Positions 9,965 through 21,815 of a DNA stretch of 64,000 nucleotides are shown piece after piece. The notes beneath the pieces are model-generated. The model searched no databases and was not told the origin of the DNA. It saw only the letters and a program-made list of their open reading frames with translations. This stretch comes from Amborella trichopoda (taxonomy: Eukaryota > Streptophyta > Magnoliopsida > Amborellales > Amborellaceae). Each line of letters opens with the position of its first letter. Position 1 is the first letter of the stretch. The translations under genes and the position numbers were made by a program. The DNA lies in NCBI RefSeq assembly GCF_000471905.2, contig NW_006499364.1, positions 6,599,091-6,663,090 of the forward strand, in the 5' to 3' direction.

Positions 9965-10150
9965 CTCCTTTAGCATCTATGTTTTACTTCATCTTCATCT
10001 AGGGCCAATGATAGCTTCTTTCTAAGCTCAGCTTTTGATCGTGTAGGGTTTTTATGTTGCATTAATGTAATATATTCGGGGTGAGGAGGATGATATTATT
10101 TTCATGTAAATCTTGTCAGGGTCCAGGGAATCATTTTTGGAACTATACAG
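9965..10150 (-). pseudogene. ORF2 C-terminal scrap, inverted insert of copy 1
   Basis: On the minus strand this repeats the ORF2 tail seen on the plus strand at 11335-11510 (phrases equivalent to YITLMQHK and LALDEDE). It joins the CP linker at about 9970 and the protease linker at about 10150. Confidence 0.6.
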
Positions 10151-10795
10151 TGTTGTATTTTTTCTAACATGTTACATTTGGTTGAAGTTTCAGGGCCATC
10201 TAGTATTTTTGGAAGAGTATCTTCGACCTCAGGTGGTAGCAGATTATGATTATAATAATGCATTAAATTATTAAATTATTAAATTCTATTAAATTATTAA
10301 ATTCTTCTTCAATATTTTCATTCCCATTTTTTTAAAAAGTAGGGTTAGCCATTTCTAAGATTTGAACTCTAGCTTTCAGAGTTACGAGTTCACTGCAAAC
10401 TTCATTTATCTCATTTTTTAACTCAGGAATCGAAGGTTCCCTTTGAAGTTGCGTTTTATTTTGAACTCTTTTCAAAATCTCAGCAAAACTATAATCTTCC
10501 TTAGTCAGTATGAGGGAAGGTTTAGGGGTAAAAGAGCTAGAGGGTTCTTTGGCCATATTAATGTATTGTATTAAGGCTTTTTTTTTAGCTTCTGGGTCAC
10601 TTATCTTGTCAATTAATTCTATAATTAATTTTTTTTCTTTTGTTAGAGTGTTAAAGTTTAAACCATTCATATCCATAGTGGCCTTTAAGAAATTACTGTG
10701 ACAGTTGTCATCAGGCACATTCATTTATTTCTCCAATGAGTATTTCACTATCGGAGTCAGAAGATTCTTCTGAGTTATCTCCTTTTATTAACAGA
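10150..10795 (-). pseudogene. Coiled-coil/acidic linker, inverted insert of copy 1
   Basis: A 130-codon open stretch (10724-10332) with the coiled-coil block ELKNEINEVCSELVTLKARV and the upstream block NFLKATMDMNGLN. It is homologous to 16690-17376 and 20856-21460. An extra aattattaaattattaaatt expansion lies near 10263-10300. Confidence 0.65.
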
Positions 10796-11115
10796 ATATT
10801 AAATAATTGTTTTTAAATTTCGAGGTCAACTTCAAGAGTATTAATTTTCTTTTTTATTCTGCATTTATTTTTATAATGACTTACCTTCCCACAGTTATAA
10901 CAAACTGATATTTTTCTTTTTTCCCTTTATTTGAAAGAGTGATCTTGTAAAAAAAAATTAAGAATTTTTCTTTCCTTTTCAATATTTAGACTTTGTTTTA
11001 CGTAGGTCTTTATATTTTTGTTTATGGGTAGGATTGGAAGTGGGTAAAGTATTATACCCGAATTGTTCGCAAAAATCTTCTAATTCTTTTTTCCCAATCA
11101 TTCTTTGCTTTTCTA
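10796..11115 (-). pseudogene. CCHC zinc finger and CP C-terminus, inverted insert of copy 1
   Basis: The finger CYNCGKVSHYKNKC is at 10861-10902, with the usual Gly before His changed to Ser. The basic region and the [12 protein letters not shown] block follow up to about 11115, where sequence switches abruptly to plus-strand ORF2. Confidence 0.7.
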
Positions 11116-11545
11116 ACTTTCTAGATACTTTCCCAAAAATTACAAACTTCACAGAGAAAATTCTCTGATTATAATGCAAACAATCTAAAAAGTGACTTTC
11201 ATTTATATTTTATGGCCTTATATCAGGTCCCTTGGATATTAAAATGGACATACCAACCCTCTGAGGATGGTATGGACTGATGGGATTATATCCCAGAGTT
11301 ACACCGACAAATATCAATTAAATGGTGGGATAATTACAAAAATGATTCCCTGGACTGACAATATTTACATGAAAATAATATCTTCCTCACCAACTTTTGA
11401 TATGGGTTTTTCCAAATATATTACGTTAATGCAACATAAAACCCTACACTATCAAAAGCTGAGCTTAGAAAGAAGCTACTGTTCGCCCTAGAAGAAGATT
11501 AAGTAAAACGCCTACTCCATCAAAAGACGAAAAAATAGCAGACTG
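11116..11545 (+). pseudogene. ORF2 C-terminal part, resuming after the inverted insert, copy 1
   Basis: Starts inside the block equivalent to 9244 and continues through WDYIPELHRQI and the LMQHKTLHYQKLS tail, with several frameshifts relative to the copy at 21816-22240. Confidence 0.6.
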
Positions 11546-11727
11546 TGCAAGAATTCCCCTCGCCCCACTAAATTGAGGGTAAAAATAAGGGACGGTATGA
11601 GTCCAAAAACCTACTCAGGACACGTGTCCTAAAATCAAACTACCACTGACAAAAAAAGCACTATTGCGACCAATCAATAATCTGCAATAAAAAGGAGCAT
11701 TTGGTAGCGATTGTAAAAGTATTATAG
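11546..11727 (+). promoter_or_regulatory. Truncated viral promoter with palindromic G-box
   Basis: Contains GGACACGTGTCC at 11618-11629. It is homologous to 22262-22430. The sequence is cut at about 11727, before a TATA box, and joins protease-linker sequence. Confidence 0.65.
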
Positions 11728-13425
11728 TAGTTTTAATGATATTTTGAAAAGAGTTCAAAATAAAATACAAGTTCAAAGGGAACCTTTGATTTCTGAGTTA
11801 AAAAATGAGATAAATGAAGTTCGCAATGAACTCATAACTTTAAAAGCTAGAGTTCAAGTCTTAGAAATGACTAACCCTACTTTTAAAGAAAATGGGAATG
11901 AAAATATTGAAGAATAATTTAATAATTTAATGCATTATTATAATCATAATTTGCTACCACCTGAGATTGAAGATACTCTTCGAAAAATACTAGATGGCCC
12001 TGAAACTTCAACCAAATGTAACATGTTAGAAAAAATACAAGACTGTAATTATGTTAACCTCTTGGACAAAGTAATAACTCAGAGATGGTTTACCGTTGTT
12101 AAAATAGTTATCCAAAAAGAATATACCTTTCAAACTATTGCTCTCATAAATTCAGGAGTAAATTTAAATTGTATAAATGAAGGACTAGTTCCACCAAAAT
12201 ATTTTAGCAAAACCACACAGGTTTTAAACACTGCTGACGGTAGCAAGATGTTAATAAATTATAAATTGTCTGATGCAGCGGTCTGTAATAATGGTGCATA
12301 CTTTAAATTTCCCTTCATAATGGTTAAAGGATTAAGCCAACCTGTTATACTTGGAAATACCTTCTTAGATATGCTTTATCCTATTAAAATTGATAACACT
12401 GAAATAAAAACAGACATTGAAGGCCATGAAGTAAAATTTGACTCTATTGATAAACCAAAAGTCCATGAAATAAATAATATTACAAATAAAATATCTACAA
12501 AAGAAAAACTCCTCTTTCATTTAAAAGAAGAAGTCAGACATAAGGTCATTGATGAAAAGCTTACATTACCTCAAATACAAAATAAAATCAGTAATTTTAA
12601 AATAATGCTAAAGAAATATGTTCTGATATTCCTAATGCTTTTTGGAGTAGGAAGCAACACATTGTTGAACTTCCTTATGAACCAGGATTCAATGAACAAA
12701 AAATTCCTACAAAAGCAAGACCAATACAAATGAATAATAGACTTCTAGAAATCTGCAAAACTGAGATACATGAATTGCTTGATAAAATACTTATTAGAAA
12801 ACGTTTCTCACTATGGAGTTATGCAACCTTTTATGTAGAAAAAGCTTTAGAGATTGAAAGAGGAGCCCCTTGGCTAATTATAAATTACAAACCTTTAAAT
12901 AAACTCTGAGATGGATTTGATATCCTATCCCAAACAAAAAGGATCTTCTAGATAGATTGGTCAATGCTTGTATATTCTCAAAATTTGATTTAAAATCAGG
13001 ATATTGACAAATTTAAATAACAGAAAAAGACAGGTATAAAACTGCTTTCAATGTTCCTTTTGGGCATTGTGAATGGAATGTTATGCCTTTTGGTTTAAAA
13101 AATACCCCTTATGAATTTCAAAACATCATGAATGATATTTTCAATCCCTACACCAAATTTATCATTGTATACATTGATGATATTCTTGTTTATTCTGAAA
13201 CTATTGACCAACATTGGAAACATTTAAATATTTTCTTTAAAGCTGTTAAAACTGTTGGATTAGTTGTTTCTGCTAAAAAGATAACCCTTTTTAAAACCAA
13301 AATAAGGTTCTTAGGTCATAATATTTTCCAAAGAAGAATTATCCCTATTGATAGAGCAATTGACTTTGCATCAAAATTCCTGGATATCATCAAAGATAAA
13401 ACTGAACTACAAAGGTTCCTCGGCT
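11728..13425 (+). pseudogene. Linker, aspartic protease and reverse transcriptase piece
   Basis: Homologous to 17000-18690. The coiled-coil linker is at 11750-11930. A 267-codon open stretch (11930-12733) carries the protease, whose signature reads NSGVNLNC with the catalytic Asp replaced by Asn, followed by VKGLSQPVILGNTF. The RT follows in shifted frames from 12733 and is open again at 13083-13427. The catalytic YIDD is intact at 13170-13181, and the block RFLGHNIF lies downstream. Stops lie near 12907 and 13006. No RNase H follows, because the piece ends within the LQRFLG block. Confidence 0.8.
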
Positions 13426-13690
13426 GAACTACAAAGGTTCCTCGGTTGAAATTTATAAAACTGCTTTTAAAGAAAATGGGAATGAAAATTTTGAAGAAGA
13501 ATTTAAAAATAAATCCTACCATTAATGCTAGAATGCCATTTTATGTACAAAGAGCAATCTATGCTTTCTATCTGATTGGTGGCGATAATGCTCCTTTCTA
13601 CAGTGGTGAACTGAACAATTTTTTCCATTAAAATCTTGTCAAAATCTCTAAAGTCCTTACCCAAAGACCACCAAGCCAGAAGGGCAATAA
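13426..13690 (+). other. Junction segment with short duplication
   Basis: The phrase ctgaactacaaaggttcctcgg occurs twice in a row (about 13403-13445). A scrap of linker (FKENGNEN) follows, then about 160 bp (13520-13680) not matched elsewhere in the window. Its frame (13446-13631) is open but not recognised. It may be leader or MP N-terminal sequence of the following unit. Confidence 0.4.
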
Positions 13691-14760
13691 AGTGTAGGGA
13701 TTGTTTCCAATTGACTCAGAGGTAATACCAAGTTTAAAATGGCAAACTGATTCAGAACATTATCAAGTAGAGCTGCTTCTAGTTCTAGTAGTACTCTACG
13801 TGTTAATAATAGAGAAGAAGTTATTATAGATAATAAAGAAAAGCAAATCCAAAACTGGATTATTCCAAAGGTTCCTTCAACTGATGTTTATAAAAAAGGA
13901 ACTTTCGAATTTAAGAGTAGTTTTTCAATTAAAACTATTGAAGAAACTATTTCTGTAATGGAAAACCAAGATGGTTTCCAACTTCTTTCATCCAGAATGA
14001 TAAAAGAGCATAAAAAGAAAGAATTTAACGATCTTCATATTGGTCTTGTTCAGATAGCTGTAAAACCTCTAACCAGAACTGGTTTAAATAATTCGATTTT
14101 ACTCTGCCTAAGAGATAGCTGACACCAGAGGTTTTTTACTCTCTTTTAGGGATCGTTGAATCTACTCTATGCAACAGACCTATATATTTTAATTACTTTC
14201 CGAATTTTTTGGTAGCATTATTAGATCCAAATTTGTTAAAAGTTCTAATCCTTAACCTTAAAACCCAAGGTTTTGATATAGATCTTGGATCTCAAAATCT
14301 AGCATTCGTTTATAGAATCTACTATAAAGTCATGAACAATGTATCCAAATGCTAAGTAAATGGATACTAAAGGACAAACTATCTTCTTTCAAACAAATAT
14401 GGATAAATATAATCTTATTATACCTAAGTCCATATCTTGGAAATAGGTAAAATTATCGGAAAGATGGCCTCTCCAGTCTGAAACCCAGATAACAGCTCCT
14501 GAAAACAGGGAACCGGAACAAATTATCGAATATCCCAATGGAGAAATAGAAATACAGTTTCCATCCTCTAGGAGAACTAGACTAAATAATTCAAATATCA
14601 TTCTAAGAATTCCGCCTAGAACTTCAACTTCTTCTATTCCTCAAACCGATTATGAAAAAGCTCATAATGACAAGATTGTTCTTGAAGGACTTAGAAGAAA
14701 TCAAAACCAAGTCCAACACCCATTCTACAAAGTTGATACTCCTAGTTCTTTATAAACTGA
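13690..14760 (+). pseudogene. Movement protein, plus-strand unit C
   Basis: This has the same start region as unit A (agtgtagggattgtttccaa near 13690), then RVNNREEVIIDN, KGTFEFKSSFSIKTIEE and HIGLVQIAVKPLTRTGLN. The 30K-core blocks follow in other frames: LGIVEST, YFNYFPNF and DIDLGSQNLAFVYRIYYKVM. The tail has LSERWPLQSE and [15 protein letters not shown]. At least four stops or frameshifts occur between 14090 and 14460. This is the most complete MP in cluster 1. Confidence 0.75.
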
Positions 14761-15600
14761 AACTGAAGAACCAACCATTTCTGAATTTGATTTTGAAGTT
14801 CTTACAATTAAAAAACCAGACGAGTTTATTATTGATAAGGAATCGATTAAAAAGGACTTCCTCTTTGATGAGAACAAACATATAAGAGATTGGTTTTTTC
14901 AAGAATCTAAAGAAGAATTGAGAAATATTTTTCATATAAAGTTTAATAACTTCATGATACAACATATAACAAATGTAAAATTCTTTAAATGACTTAAATA
15001 TATTCTTAAAAAGGAAGGAATCAAATATCCATAAGTTGATATAAATGCAGTTAAGAGCATTTTTCAGACTTATCATACAGTCAAAGGTGAAACGATTCAA
15101 GCTATCCATCCTCCTGAATCAAGCTTACAATTAAAAGAGGAAAGACATGTAGTGAAAGCTTCGCCTTATAAACTTGGTCCTAACGAATCTGATAATCATA
15201 TGGCCAAACTTGAGGCAATACATCATATAATAGAACATAATAATTATACAAATCTCTTCCTACAGACTATAGGGAAGCAAACTAATAGAATAGAAAATAT
15301 TCTAAATCAAATAAAGCCTCAACAACAAGAGGAAGAGGAAAATGATAAAGAAGCAGTCTTATTTAAACCACCACCAAGTATAGCGACAGGAAAGTTTAGT
15401 TTAATCAAGAAGAAAGAAGATAACAAAGAATTGGTGGATGAACCGGTAAAAAGGCTTGAAAAATTAAATATAAATGCTAAAGGAGAAACAAGTAGAAATG
15501 TACAAGTTCTACACCAAAATAAAAATAAAGAAATAACAGAAATAGAAGAAGCTTTTAAACCAGAGAGCTTAGATATTAATCAGGGAGAAAAACTAGGCGA
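14761..15600 (+). pseudogene. MP-CP linker region, plus-strand unit C
   Basis: Homologous to 6221-7186. The first part is broken by stops (for example near 14990 and 15033). The second is open for 150 codons (15152-15604) with HHIIEHNNYTN and a Lys/Glu-rich helical segment. No domain is recognised. Confidence 0.6.
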
Positions 15601-16330
15601 GTAGCCCCTATCAGGGTGTATTATTCTAGACGAACTCCTGTAGATCTCCATATTGAAAAAGACCTGATTACTAGTTCAGTATCCTATTCAGGAAGATTTA
15701 TAGTAAATTAGCATATAGATGGTATGTCTAAAAACCAAATCCTTTATTTCATAAAACATATGACCATGTATGCCACCGCTTGTAAAGCAAGTGAGGAAAA
15801 GATCATGAGATTACCAAGGCCATTATATGTGGTTTCACATGGAGGCTCAAAGGCTGGTGGGATTTCCATATGGAAGAAGAAGCTAAAGATCAAATTTTAA
15901 ATGCCACCAAGCAATGGGAAGTCAAAACTAAAATTGGACCAGAACAAGTCTTAGAAAATTTTGTTACTGAGGGAGATGCAGTAAACACTTTAATCTATAC
16001 CATCACACTTCACTTTATGGGAAGTACAACCCAATTATCAGCTAGATTTGAGGATTTACTTTCAAATTTAAGATGTCCAACTCTCTCACATTTTAAATGG
16101 TATAAATATGTATTTTACTCCAGATTACTTTCTAGGGAGGATAGTAAGTCTAACCATTGGAAAGAAAAATTTATTGCTGGACTTCCCTATCTGTATGTTG
16201 AAAAGGTAAAAACACGGCTAAAAAATAAACATGGGGGAATGATTACTTACTCCCTTTATACTCTTGGAGAACTCTCAGCAAAAATCTGTGCTGAAGGTAT
16301 TGCGTTATGCACAGACCTAAAACTAAGCAA
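15601..16330 (+). pseudogene. Coat protein core, plus-strand unit C
   Basis: The [12 protein letters not shown] block near 15760 is followed by a one-base loss near 15795, which shifts the GFTWRLKGWWDFHMEEE block into another frame. The rest is open (15870-16337) with FMGSTTQL, SNLRCPTL and the LSREDSKSNHWKEKFIAGLP segment. It ends in the GIALCTDLKLSKK block that leads into the basic region. Confidence 0.75.
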
Positions 16331-16651
16331 AAAATGACTGAGAAAAAGGAATTAAGAGATTTTTGCAAACAATTTGGGTATAATACTTCCCCACTTCCAA
16401 TCCTACCCATAAACAAAAATATAGAGACCCACGTAAAACAAAGTCTAAATATTCAAAAGGAAAGAAAAATACTCTTCCTCAAATTTTTTTACAAAGATCA
16501 CTCTTTCAAACAAAAGGGAAAAAAAAAAATACCAGTTTGCTATAACTGTGGGAAGGTAGATCATTATAAAAATAAATGCATAATAAAAAAGAAAATTAAT
16601 GCTCTTAAAGTTGACCTCAAAATTAAAAAACAATTATTTAATATTCTGTAA
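16307..16651 (+). pseudogene. CP C-terminus with CCHC zinc finger, plus-strand unit C
   Basis: A 114-codon frame, one frame away from the CP core. The finger CYNCGKVDHYKNKC lies at 16538-16579. The metal ligands are intact but the usual Gly before His is Asp. A Lys-rich tract precedes it. Confidence 0.75.
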
Positions 16652-17376
16652 ATAAAAGGAGATGACTCAGAAGAATCTTCTAACTCCAATAGTGAAATGC
16701 TCATTGGAGAAATAAATGATGAAGAAATAATTTTCCCAAGTTCAGACTCTGATAATGTGCTTGATGATGACTGCCACTGTAATTTCTTAAAGGCCACTAT
16801 AGATATGAATGGTTTAAACTTAAATACTCTAACAAAAAAAGAAAAGTTAATTATAGAATTAATTGACAAGATAAGTGACCTAGAGGCTAAAAAGGAAGCC
16901 TTAATAGAATACATTAATATGGCCAAAGAACCCTCTAGCTCTTCTACACCTAAACCTTCCCTCATACCGACTAAGGAAGACTATAGTTTTACTGATATTT
17001 TGAAAAGAGTTCAAAATAAAATACAAGTTCAAAGGGAACCTTCAAGTCTTGAATTAAAAAAAGAGATAAATGAAGTTCGCAGTGAACTCGTAACTCTGAA
17101 AGCTAGAGTCCAAATATTAGAAATGGCTAACTCTACTTTTAAAGAAAATGGAAATGGAAACATTGAAAAAGAATTTAATAATTTAATGCATGATTATAAT
17201 CATAATCTGCTACCACCTGAAGTTGAAGATACTCTTCCAAAAATACTAGATGACCCTGAAACTTCAACCAAATGTAACGTGTTAGAAAAAATACAAGACT
17301 GTAAATATGTTAACCTCTTCGACAAAGTAATAACTCAAAGATGGTTTGCCATTGTTAAAATAGTTGTCCAAAAATA
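16652..17376 (+). pseudogene. Acidic and coiled-coil linker, plus-strand unit C
   Basis: The longest intact copy of this linker (226 codons from 16697). Residues 1-25 are acidic (LIGEINDEEIIF), then DCHCNFLKATIDMNGLN, a helical block, and the coiled coil LELKKEINEVRSELVTLKARV. It ends just before the protease, where a TAA interrupts the frame. Confidence 0.65.
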
Positions 17377-17870
17377 ATATACCTTTCAAACTACTGCTCT
17401 TATAGATTCAGAAGCAGATTTGAATTGTATAAATTAAGGACTAGTTCCAACAAAATATTTTAGCAAAACCACACAGGTTTCAAACACTGCTGACAGTAGC
17501 AAGATGATAATAAATTATAAATTGTCTGATGCAGCGGTCTGTAATAATGGTGCATGCTTTAAATTTCGCTTCATAATGGTAAAATGATTAAGCCAACCTG
17601 TTATACTTGGAACTCCCTTCTTAAATATGATTTATCCTATTAAAATTGATAACATTGAAATAAAAGCAAACATTGAAGGCCATGAAGTAAAATTTGACTT
17701 TATTGATAAACCAAAAGTCCATGAAATAAATAATATTAAAAATAAAATATCTACAAAAGAAAAATTCCTCTTTCATTTAAAAGAAGAAGTCAGATATAAG
17801 GTCATTGCGGAAAAGCTTACATTACCTCAAATACAAAATAAAATCAGTAATTTTAAAATAATGCTTGAAA
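17377..17870 (+). pseudogene. Aspartic protease, plus-strand unit C
   Basis: The catalytic signature reads DSEADLNC: the Asp is kept but the invariant Gly is Glu. A TAA follows a few codons later (near 17437) and another lies near 17586. The VKGLSQPVILG-type block follows in pieces. The part after 17627 is open and leads into the RT. Confidence 0.7.
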
Positions 17871-18720
17871 AAAAAATATGTTTTGATATTCCTAACACTT
17901 TTTGGAATAGGAAGCAACATATTGTTGAACTTCCTTTTGAACCAGAATTCAATGAACAAAAAATTCCTACAAAAGCAAGACCAATACAAATGAATAGTAG
18001 ACTTCTAGAAATCTGTAAAACTGAGATACATGAATTGCTTGATAAAATACTTATTAGAAAAAGTTTCCCATCACGGAGTTGTGCAGCCTTTTATATAGAA
18101 AAAGCTTCAGAGATTGAAAGAGGAGGCTCTCGGCTGGTTATAAATTACAAACCTTTAATAAAACTCTGTGATGTATTCGATATCCTACCCCAAACAAAAA
18201 TGATCTTCTAGATAGATTGGTCAATGCTTGTATATTCTCAAATTTTGATTTAAAATCAGGATATTGGCAAATTTAAATAATAGAAAAAGACAAGTATAAA
18301 ACTGCTTTCAATGTTCCTTTTGGGCATTATGAATGGAATGTTATGCCTTTTGGTTTAAAAAATGCCCCTTATGAATTTCAAAACATCATGAACGATATTT
18401 TCAATCCCTGCACCAAATTTATCATTATGTACATTGATGATGTTCTTGCTTATTTTGAAACTATCGACCAACATTGGAAACATTTAAATATCTTCTTTAA
18501 AGCTGTAAAAACTGCTGGATTAGTTTTTTCAGCTAAAAAGATAAACCTTTTTAAAACCAAAATAAGGTTCCTTAGTCATAATATTTTTCAAGGAACAGTT
18601 ATCCCTATTGATAGGGCAATCGAGTTTGCATCAAAATTCCCGGATATCATCAAAGATAAAACTGAACTAAGAAGGTTCATCGGTTGTCTAAATTATATTT
18701 CCAATTTATATAAAAATCTG
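17871..18720 (+). pseudogene. Reverse transcriptase, plus-strand unit C
   Basis: The entry block ARPIQMNSRLLEICKTEI and the SRLVINYKPL motif are in the frame ending at 18211. LDRLVNACIFSNFDLKSGYWQI follows in another frame with an internal TAA. From 18343 the frame is open with FGLKNAPYEFQNIMN and YIDD at 18430-18441, then RFIGCLNYISNLY. The order matches the caulimovirid RT. The enzyme would need at least three corrections to be continuous, so it is a pseudogene. Confidence 0.85.
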
Positions 18721-19228
18721 GCTTTAGATGCAAAACCTTTATTTCATATATTAAAAAAGAATCCTCCTAATTGGACTAATGAACATACAATCGCTGTTAG
18801 AAAATTAAAATTGAAGGCTAAAGAATTACCTTGTTTAGCACTATCTGACCCTACAACTTTTAAAATTGTTGAAACTGATGCCTCTGAGCTAGGGCTGGGA
18901 GGAGTACTTAAACAAAAATTCCAAAAAGACGAGCAATTGGTACGTTTTATTTTTAAAGCTTGGAACCCTGCTCAACAAAAATATTATACTGTTAAAAAAG
19001 AAATCTTAGCCATAATCCATTGTGTCACAAAATTTCAAAGTGATTTACTTGACAAAAAAATTCTTATTTGAACTGATTGTAAATCAGCCAAAGATATTCT
19101 CGAAAAAGATACAAAAAATCTCGTTGCAAAACAAATATTTGCCCATTGGCAAAGCATTCTCTGCATTTGATTTTAATATTGAACATATTAATGGAAAACA
19201 TAACCATCTTCCTGACTTTTTGACTTGA
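18721..19228 (+). pseudogene. RNase H, plus-strand unit C
   Basis: Continuous with the RT frame up to 19071, with the first catalytic motif ETDASELGLGG and the KEILAIIHCVTKF helix. A frameshift near 19060 moves the third motif (T-D-C-K-S) and the C-terminal HINGKHNHLPDFLT block into the frame 19022-19228. The PDFLT end is the usual end region of ORF1. Confidence 0.8.
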
Positions 19229-19264
19229 GAATTTTTACTGGGAGGGAAGGAGAAGTTAACATCA

Positions 19265-20150
19265 GCCAATAGATATAGTTCTTAGCCAAGGCAAAGCTTT
19301 GACCTACTATAATAGCCCCGGAAAAACCATGGCCTCATATAGTTCTAGCTCGGGAAAAAGCCCGACATCTTCATCTACTCCGAAAGCTTTAATAAGAAAG
19401 CAGGCTCAAGAGATTGATATATCTCCCCAATAATCCCCTTTGAGCACAAAAAATCAAAATACAAATAGAACTTTGTTTCTTGAGACACTTATATACCGTT
19501 GATTATTATTGAAAATAATCATAGGAAAAAAGACCCTGCTGAAATAACAGTCATATATTTACGCTATCATTTGCATTCTAATATAGGGGATAGATGCAGA
19601 GAATAGTATGAGACCTTACTTATGGAAACTGGGTCGGTGTCAATAGTACACCATTATTGAAATAATGACTAAGAAATAGCATTTTCCAAGTTCCAAATTC
19701 ATAAAATCATCTTTTATAAAGATTGGGGTCTTAATCTTTTAAAACCAAGGATGATAAATACTAAAGGATTTAAAACTAAATCCTACCATTACTTTGAATA
19801 CATCAAGGCATAGGATGAGGTTTTTGCCTACCCAAATACTAAGACTATACCTAGTTGGTACGTACAGTTTAAAAGAACTGAATCAATAGAGTTTCCCAAC
19901 TAGTTTAAAAGCTGGTTCCTGTTATGGGGATCATGTAGCCAGATACTTCTCCAAAAATTACAAATTTCACAGACAAAATTCTCTAATTATAATGCAAATA
20001 ATCTAAAAAGAGACTATCGTTTATATTTTACGGCCTTATATCAGGTCCCTTGGATATTAAAATGGACATACCAACTCTCTGAGGATGGTATGGACCGATG
20101 GGATTATATCCCAGAGTTACGCCGACTATCAATTAAATGGTGGGATAGTC
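19265..20150 (+). pseudogene. Viral ORF2, N-terminal and central part, block copy 2
   Basis: Homologous to 8573-9445 but with more stops. The ATG of copy 1 is changed to ATA at about 19271, so the start is lost. The YRNN-type block is near 19650, and the WDYIPELRR block near 20098-20125 is followed directly by inverted CP sequence at the same joint as at 9446. Confidence 0.6.
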
Positions 20151-20695
20151 AATTAAAGTATTTACTGCATCTCCCTCGATAACTAAATTTTCTAGGACTT
20201 GTCCTGGTCCATTTTTAGTTTTGACTTCCCATTCCTTGGTGGCATTTAAAATTTGATCTTTAGCTTCTTCTTCCATATGGAAATCCCTCCAGTCTTTGAG
20301 CCACCTTGTGAAACCACATATAATTGCTTTAGCAATCTCATGATCTTTATTCCCTTGCTTTACAAGAGGTGGCATACATGGTCATATGTTTCATGAGATC
20401 AAGGATTTGGTTTTCAGACATGCCATCTATATTCCAATTTACTATAAATCTTCCTAAATAGGATACCGAACTAGTAATCAGTCTTCTTTAATCTGGAGAT
20501 CTACATGAGTCGGTTTAGGATAATACATCCTTGTAGGGGCTACAGGCTTAGTTTTTCTCCCGTAATCAATTTGATTAATATTTAAGCTCTCTGGTTTAAA
20601 AGCTTCTTCTATTTTTGCTATTTCTTTATTTGTAATATTTTGGTTTTCTAGAAGAACTTGTACATTTCCACTTGTTTCTCCTTTAGCATCTATGT
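20151..20695 (-). pseudogene. Coat protein fragment, inverted insert of copy 2
   Basis: The open stretch 20375-20133 contains HEIAKAIICGFTRWLKDWRDFHMEEEAKDQ. The upstream block is in another frame, and the MYYPKP-like linker lies near 20510-20530. It corresponds to 9446-9960. Confidence 0.65.
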
Positions 20696-20885
20696 TTTAC
20701 TTCATCTTCTTCTAGGGCCAATCGTAGCTTCTTTTTAAGCTCAACTTTTGATAGTGTAGGGTTTTTATGTTACATTAACGTAATATAATCAGAAAAACCC
20801 ATATTAGAAGTTGGTGAGGAGGATGGTATTATTTTCATGTAAATCTTGTCAGGGTCTAGGGAATCATTTTTGTAACTTTACAGTC
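20696..20885 (-). pseudogene. ORF2 C-terminal scrap, inverted insert of copy 2
   Basis: Corresponds to 9965-10150 and has both of the same junctions: CP linker at about 20697 and protease linker at about 20885. Confidence 0.6.
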
Positions 20886-21450
20886 TTGTATTTTTTCTAA
20901 CATGTTACATTTGGTTGAAGTTTCAGGGTCATCTAGTATTTTTGAAAGAATATCTTCAACCTCAGGTGATAGCAGATTATGATTATAATCATGCATTAAA
21001 TTATTAAATTCTTCTTCAATATTTTCATTCCCATTTTCTTTAAAAGTAGGGTTAGCCATTTCTAAGGTTTGAACTCTAGCTTTCAGAGTAACGAGTTCAC
21101 TGCGAACTTCATTTATCTCATTTTTTAACTTAGGAATCGAAGGTTCCATTTGAACTTGTTTTTTATTTTGAACTCTTTTCAAAATATCAGTAAAACTATA
21201 ATTTTCCTTAGTCAATATGAGGGAAGGTTTAGGGGTAAAAAAGCTAGAGGGTTCTTTAGCCATATTAATGTATTGTATTAAGGCTTCCTTTTTAGCCTCT
21301 AGGTCACTTATCTTGTCAATTAATTCTATAATTAAATTGTTTTCCTTTTTTTAGAGTGCTTAAGTTTAAACCATTCATATCCATAGTGGCATTTAAGAAA
21401 TTACAGTGGCAGTTGTCATCAAGCACATTCATTTATTTCTCCAATGAGCA
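20886..21450 (-). pseudogene. Coiled-coil/acidic linker, inverted insert of copy 2
   Basis: A 135-codon frame (21263-20856) with the coiled coil KLKNEINEVRSELVTLKARV. It corresponds to 10150-10795 but lacks the aattattaaatt expansion seen there. Confidence 0.65.
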
Positions 21451-21815
21451 TTTCACTATCGGAGTTAGAAGATTCTTCTGAGTCATCTCCTTTCATTAAC
21501 AGAATATTAAATAATTGTTTTTTAATTTCGAGGTCAACTTCCAGAGCATTAATTTTCTTTTTTATTCTGCATTTATATTTATAATGGCCTACCTTCCCAC
21601 AAATATAGCAAACTAGTATTTTTCTTTTTCCCATTTGTTTGAAAGAGTGATCTTGTAAAAAAATTTTAGGAAAAGTATTTTTTTTTCCTTTTGAATATTT
21701 AGACTTTCTTTTACGTAGGTCTTTATATTTTTTTTAATGGGTAGTATTATACTCGAATTGTTCGCAAAAATCTCCTAATTCCTTTTTCCCAGTCCTTCTT
21801 TGCTTTTCTAATTGT
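21419..21815 (-). pseudogene. CCHC zinc finger and CP C-terminus, inverted insert of copy 2
   Basis: The finger CYICGKVGHYKYKC is at 21569-21610, with all four ligands intact. The downstream linker start LIGEIN is in the same frame. The switch to plus-strand ORF2 at about 21816 is the same joint as at 11116. Confidence 0.7.

Larger units (their letters stand above)
8064..11727. repeat. Rearranged viral block, copy 1
   Basis: The block runs RNase H and ORF2 (plus), inverted insert of CP, ORF2 end, linker and zinc finger (minus), then ORF2 end and promoter (plus). The same order with the same junctions recurs at about 18762-22450, offset near 10698 bp. A segment of ORF2 (9244-9445) is present again at about 11133-11335, flanking the inverted insert. 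See the findings. Confidence 0.8.
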
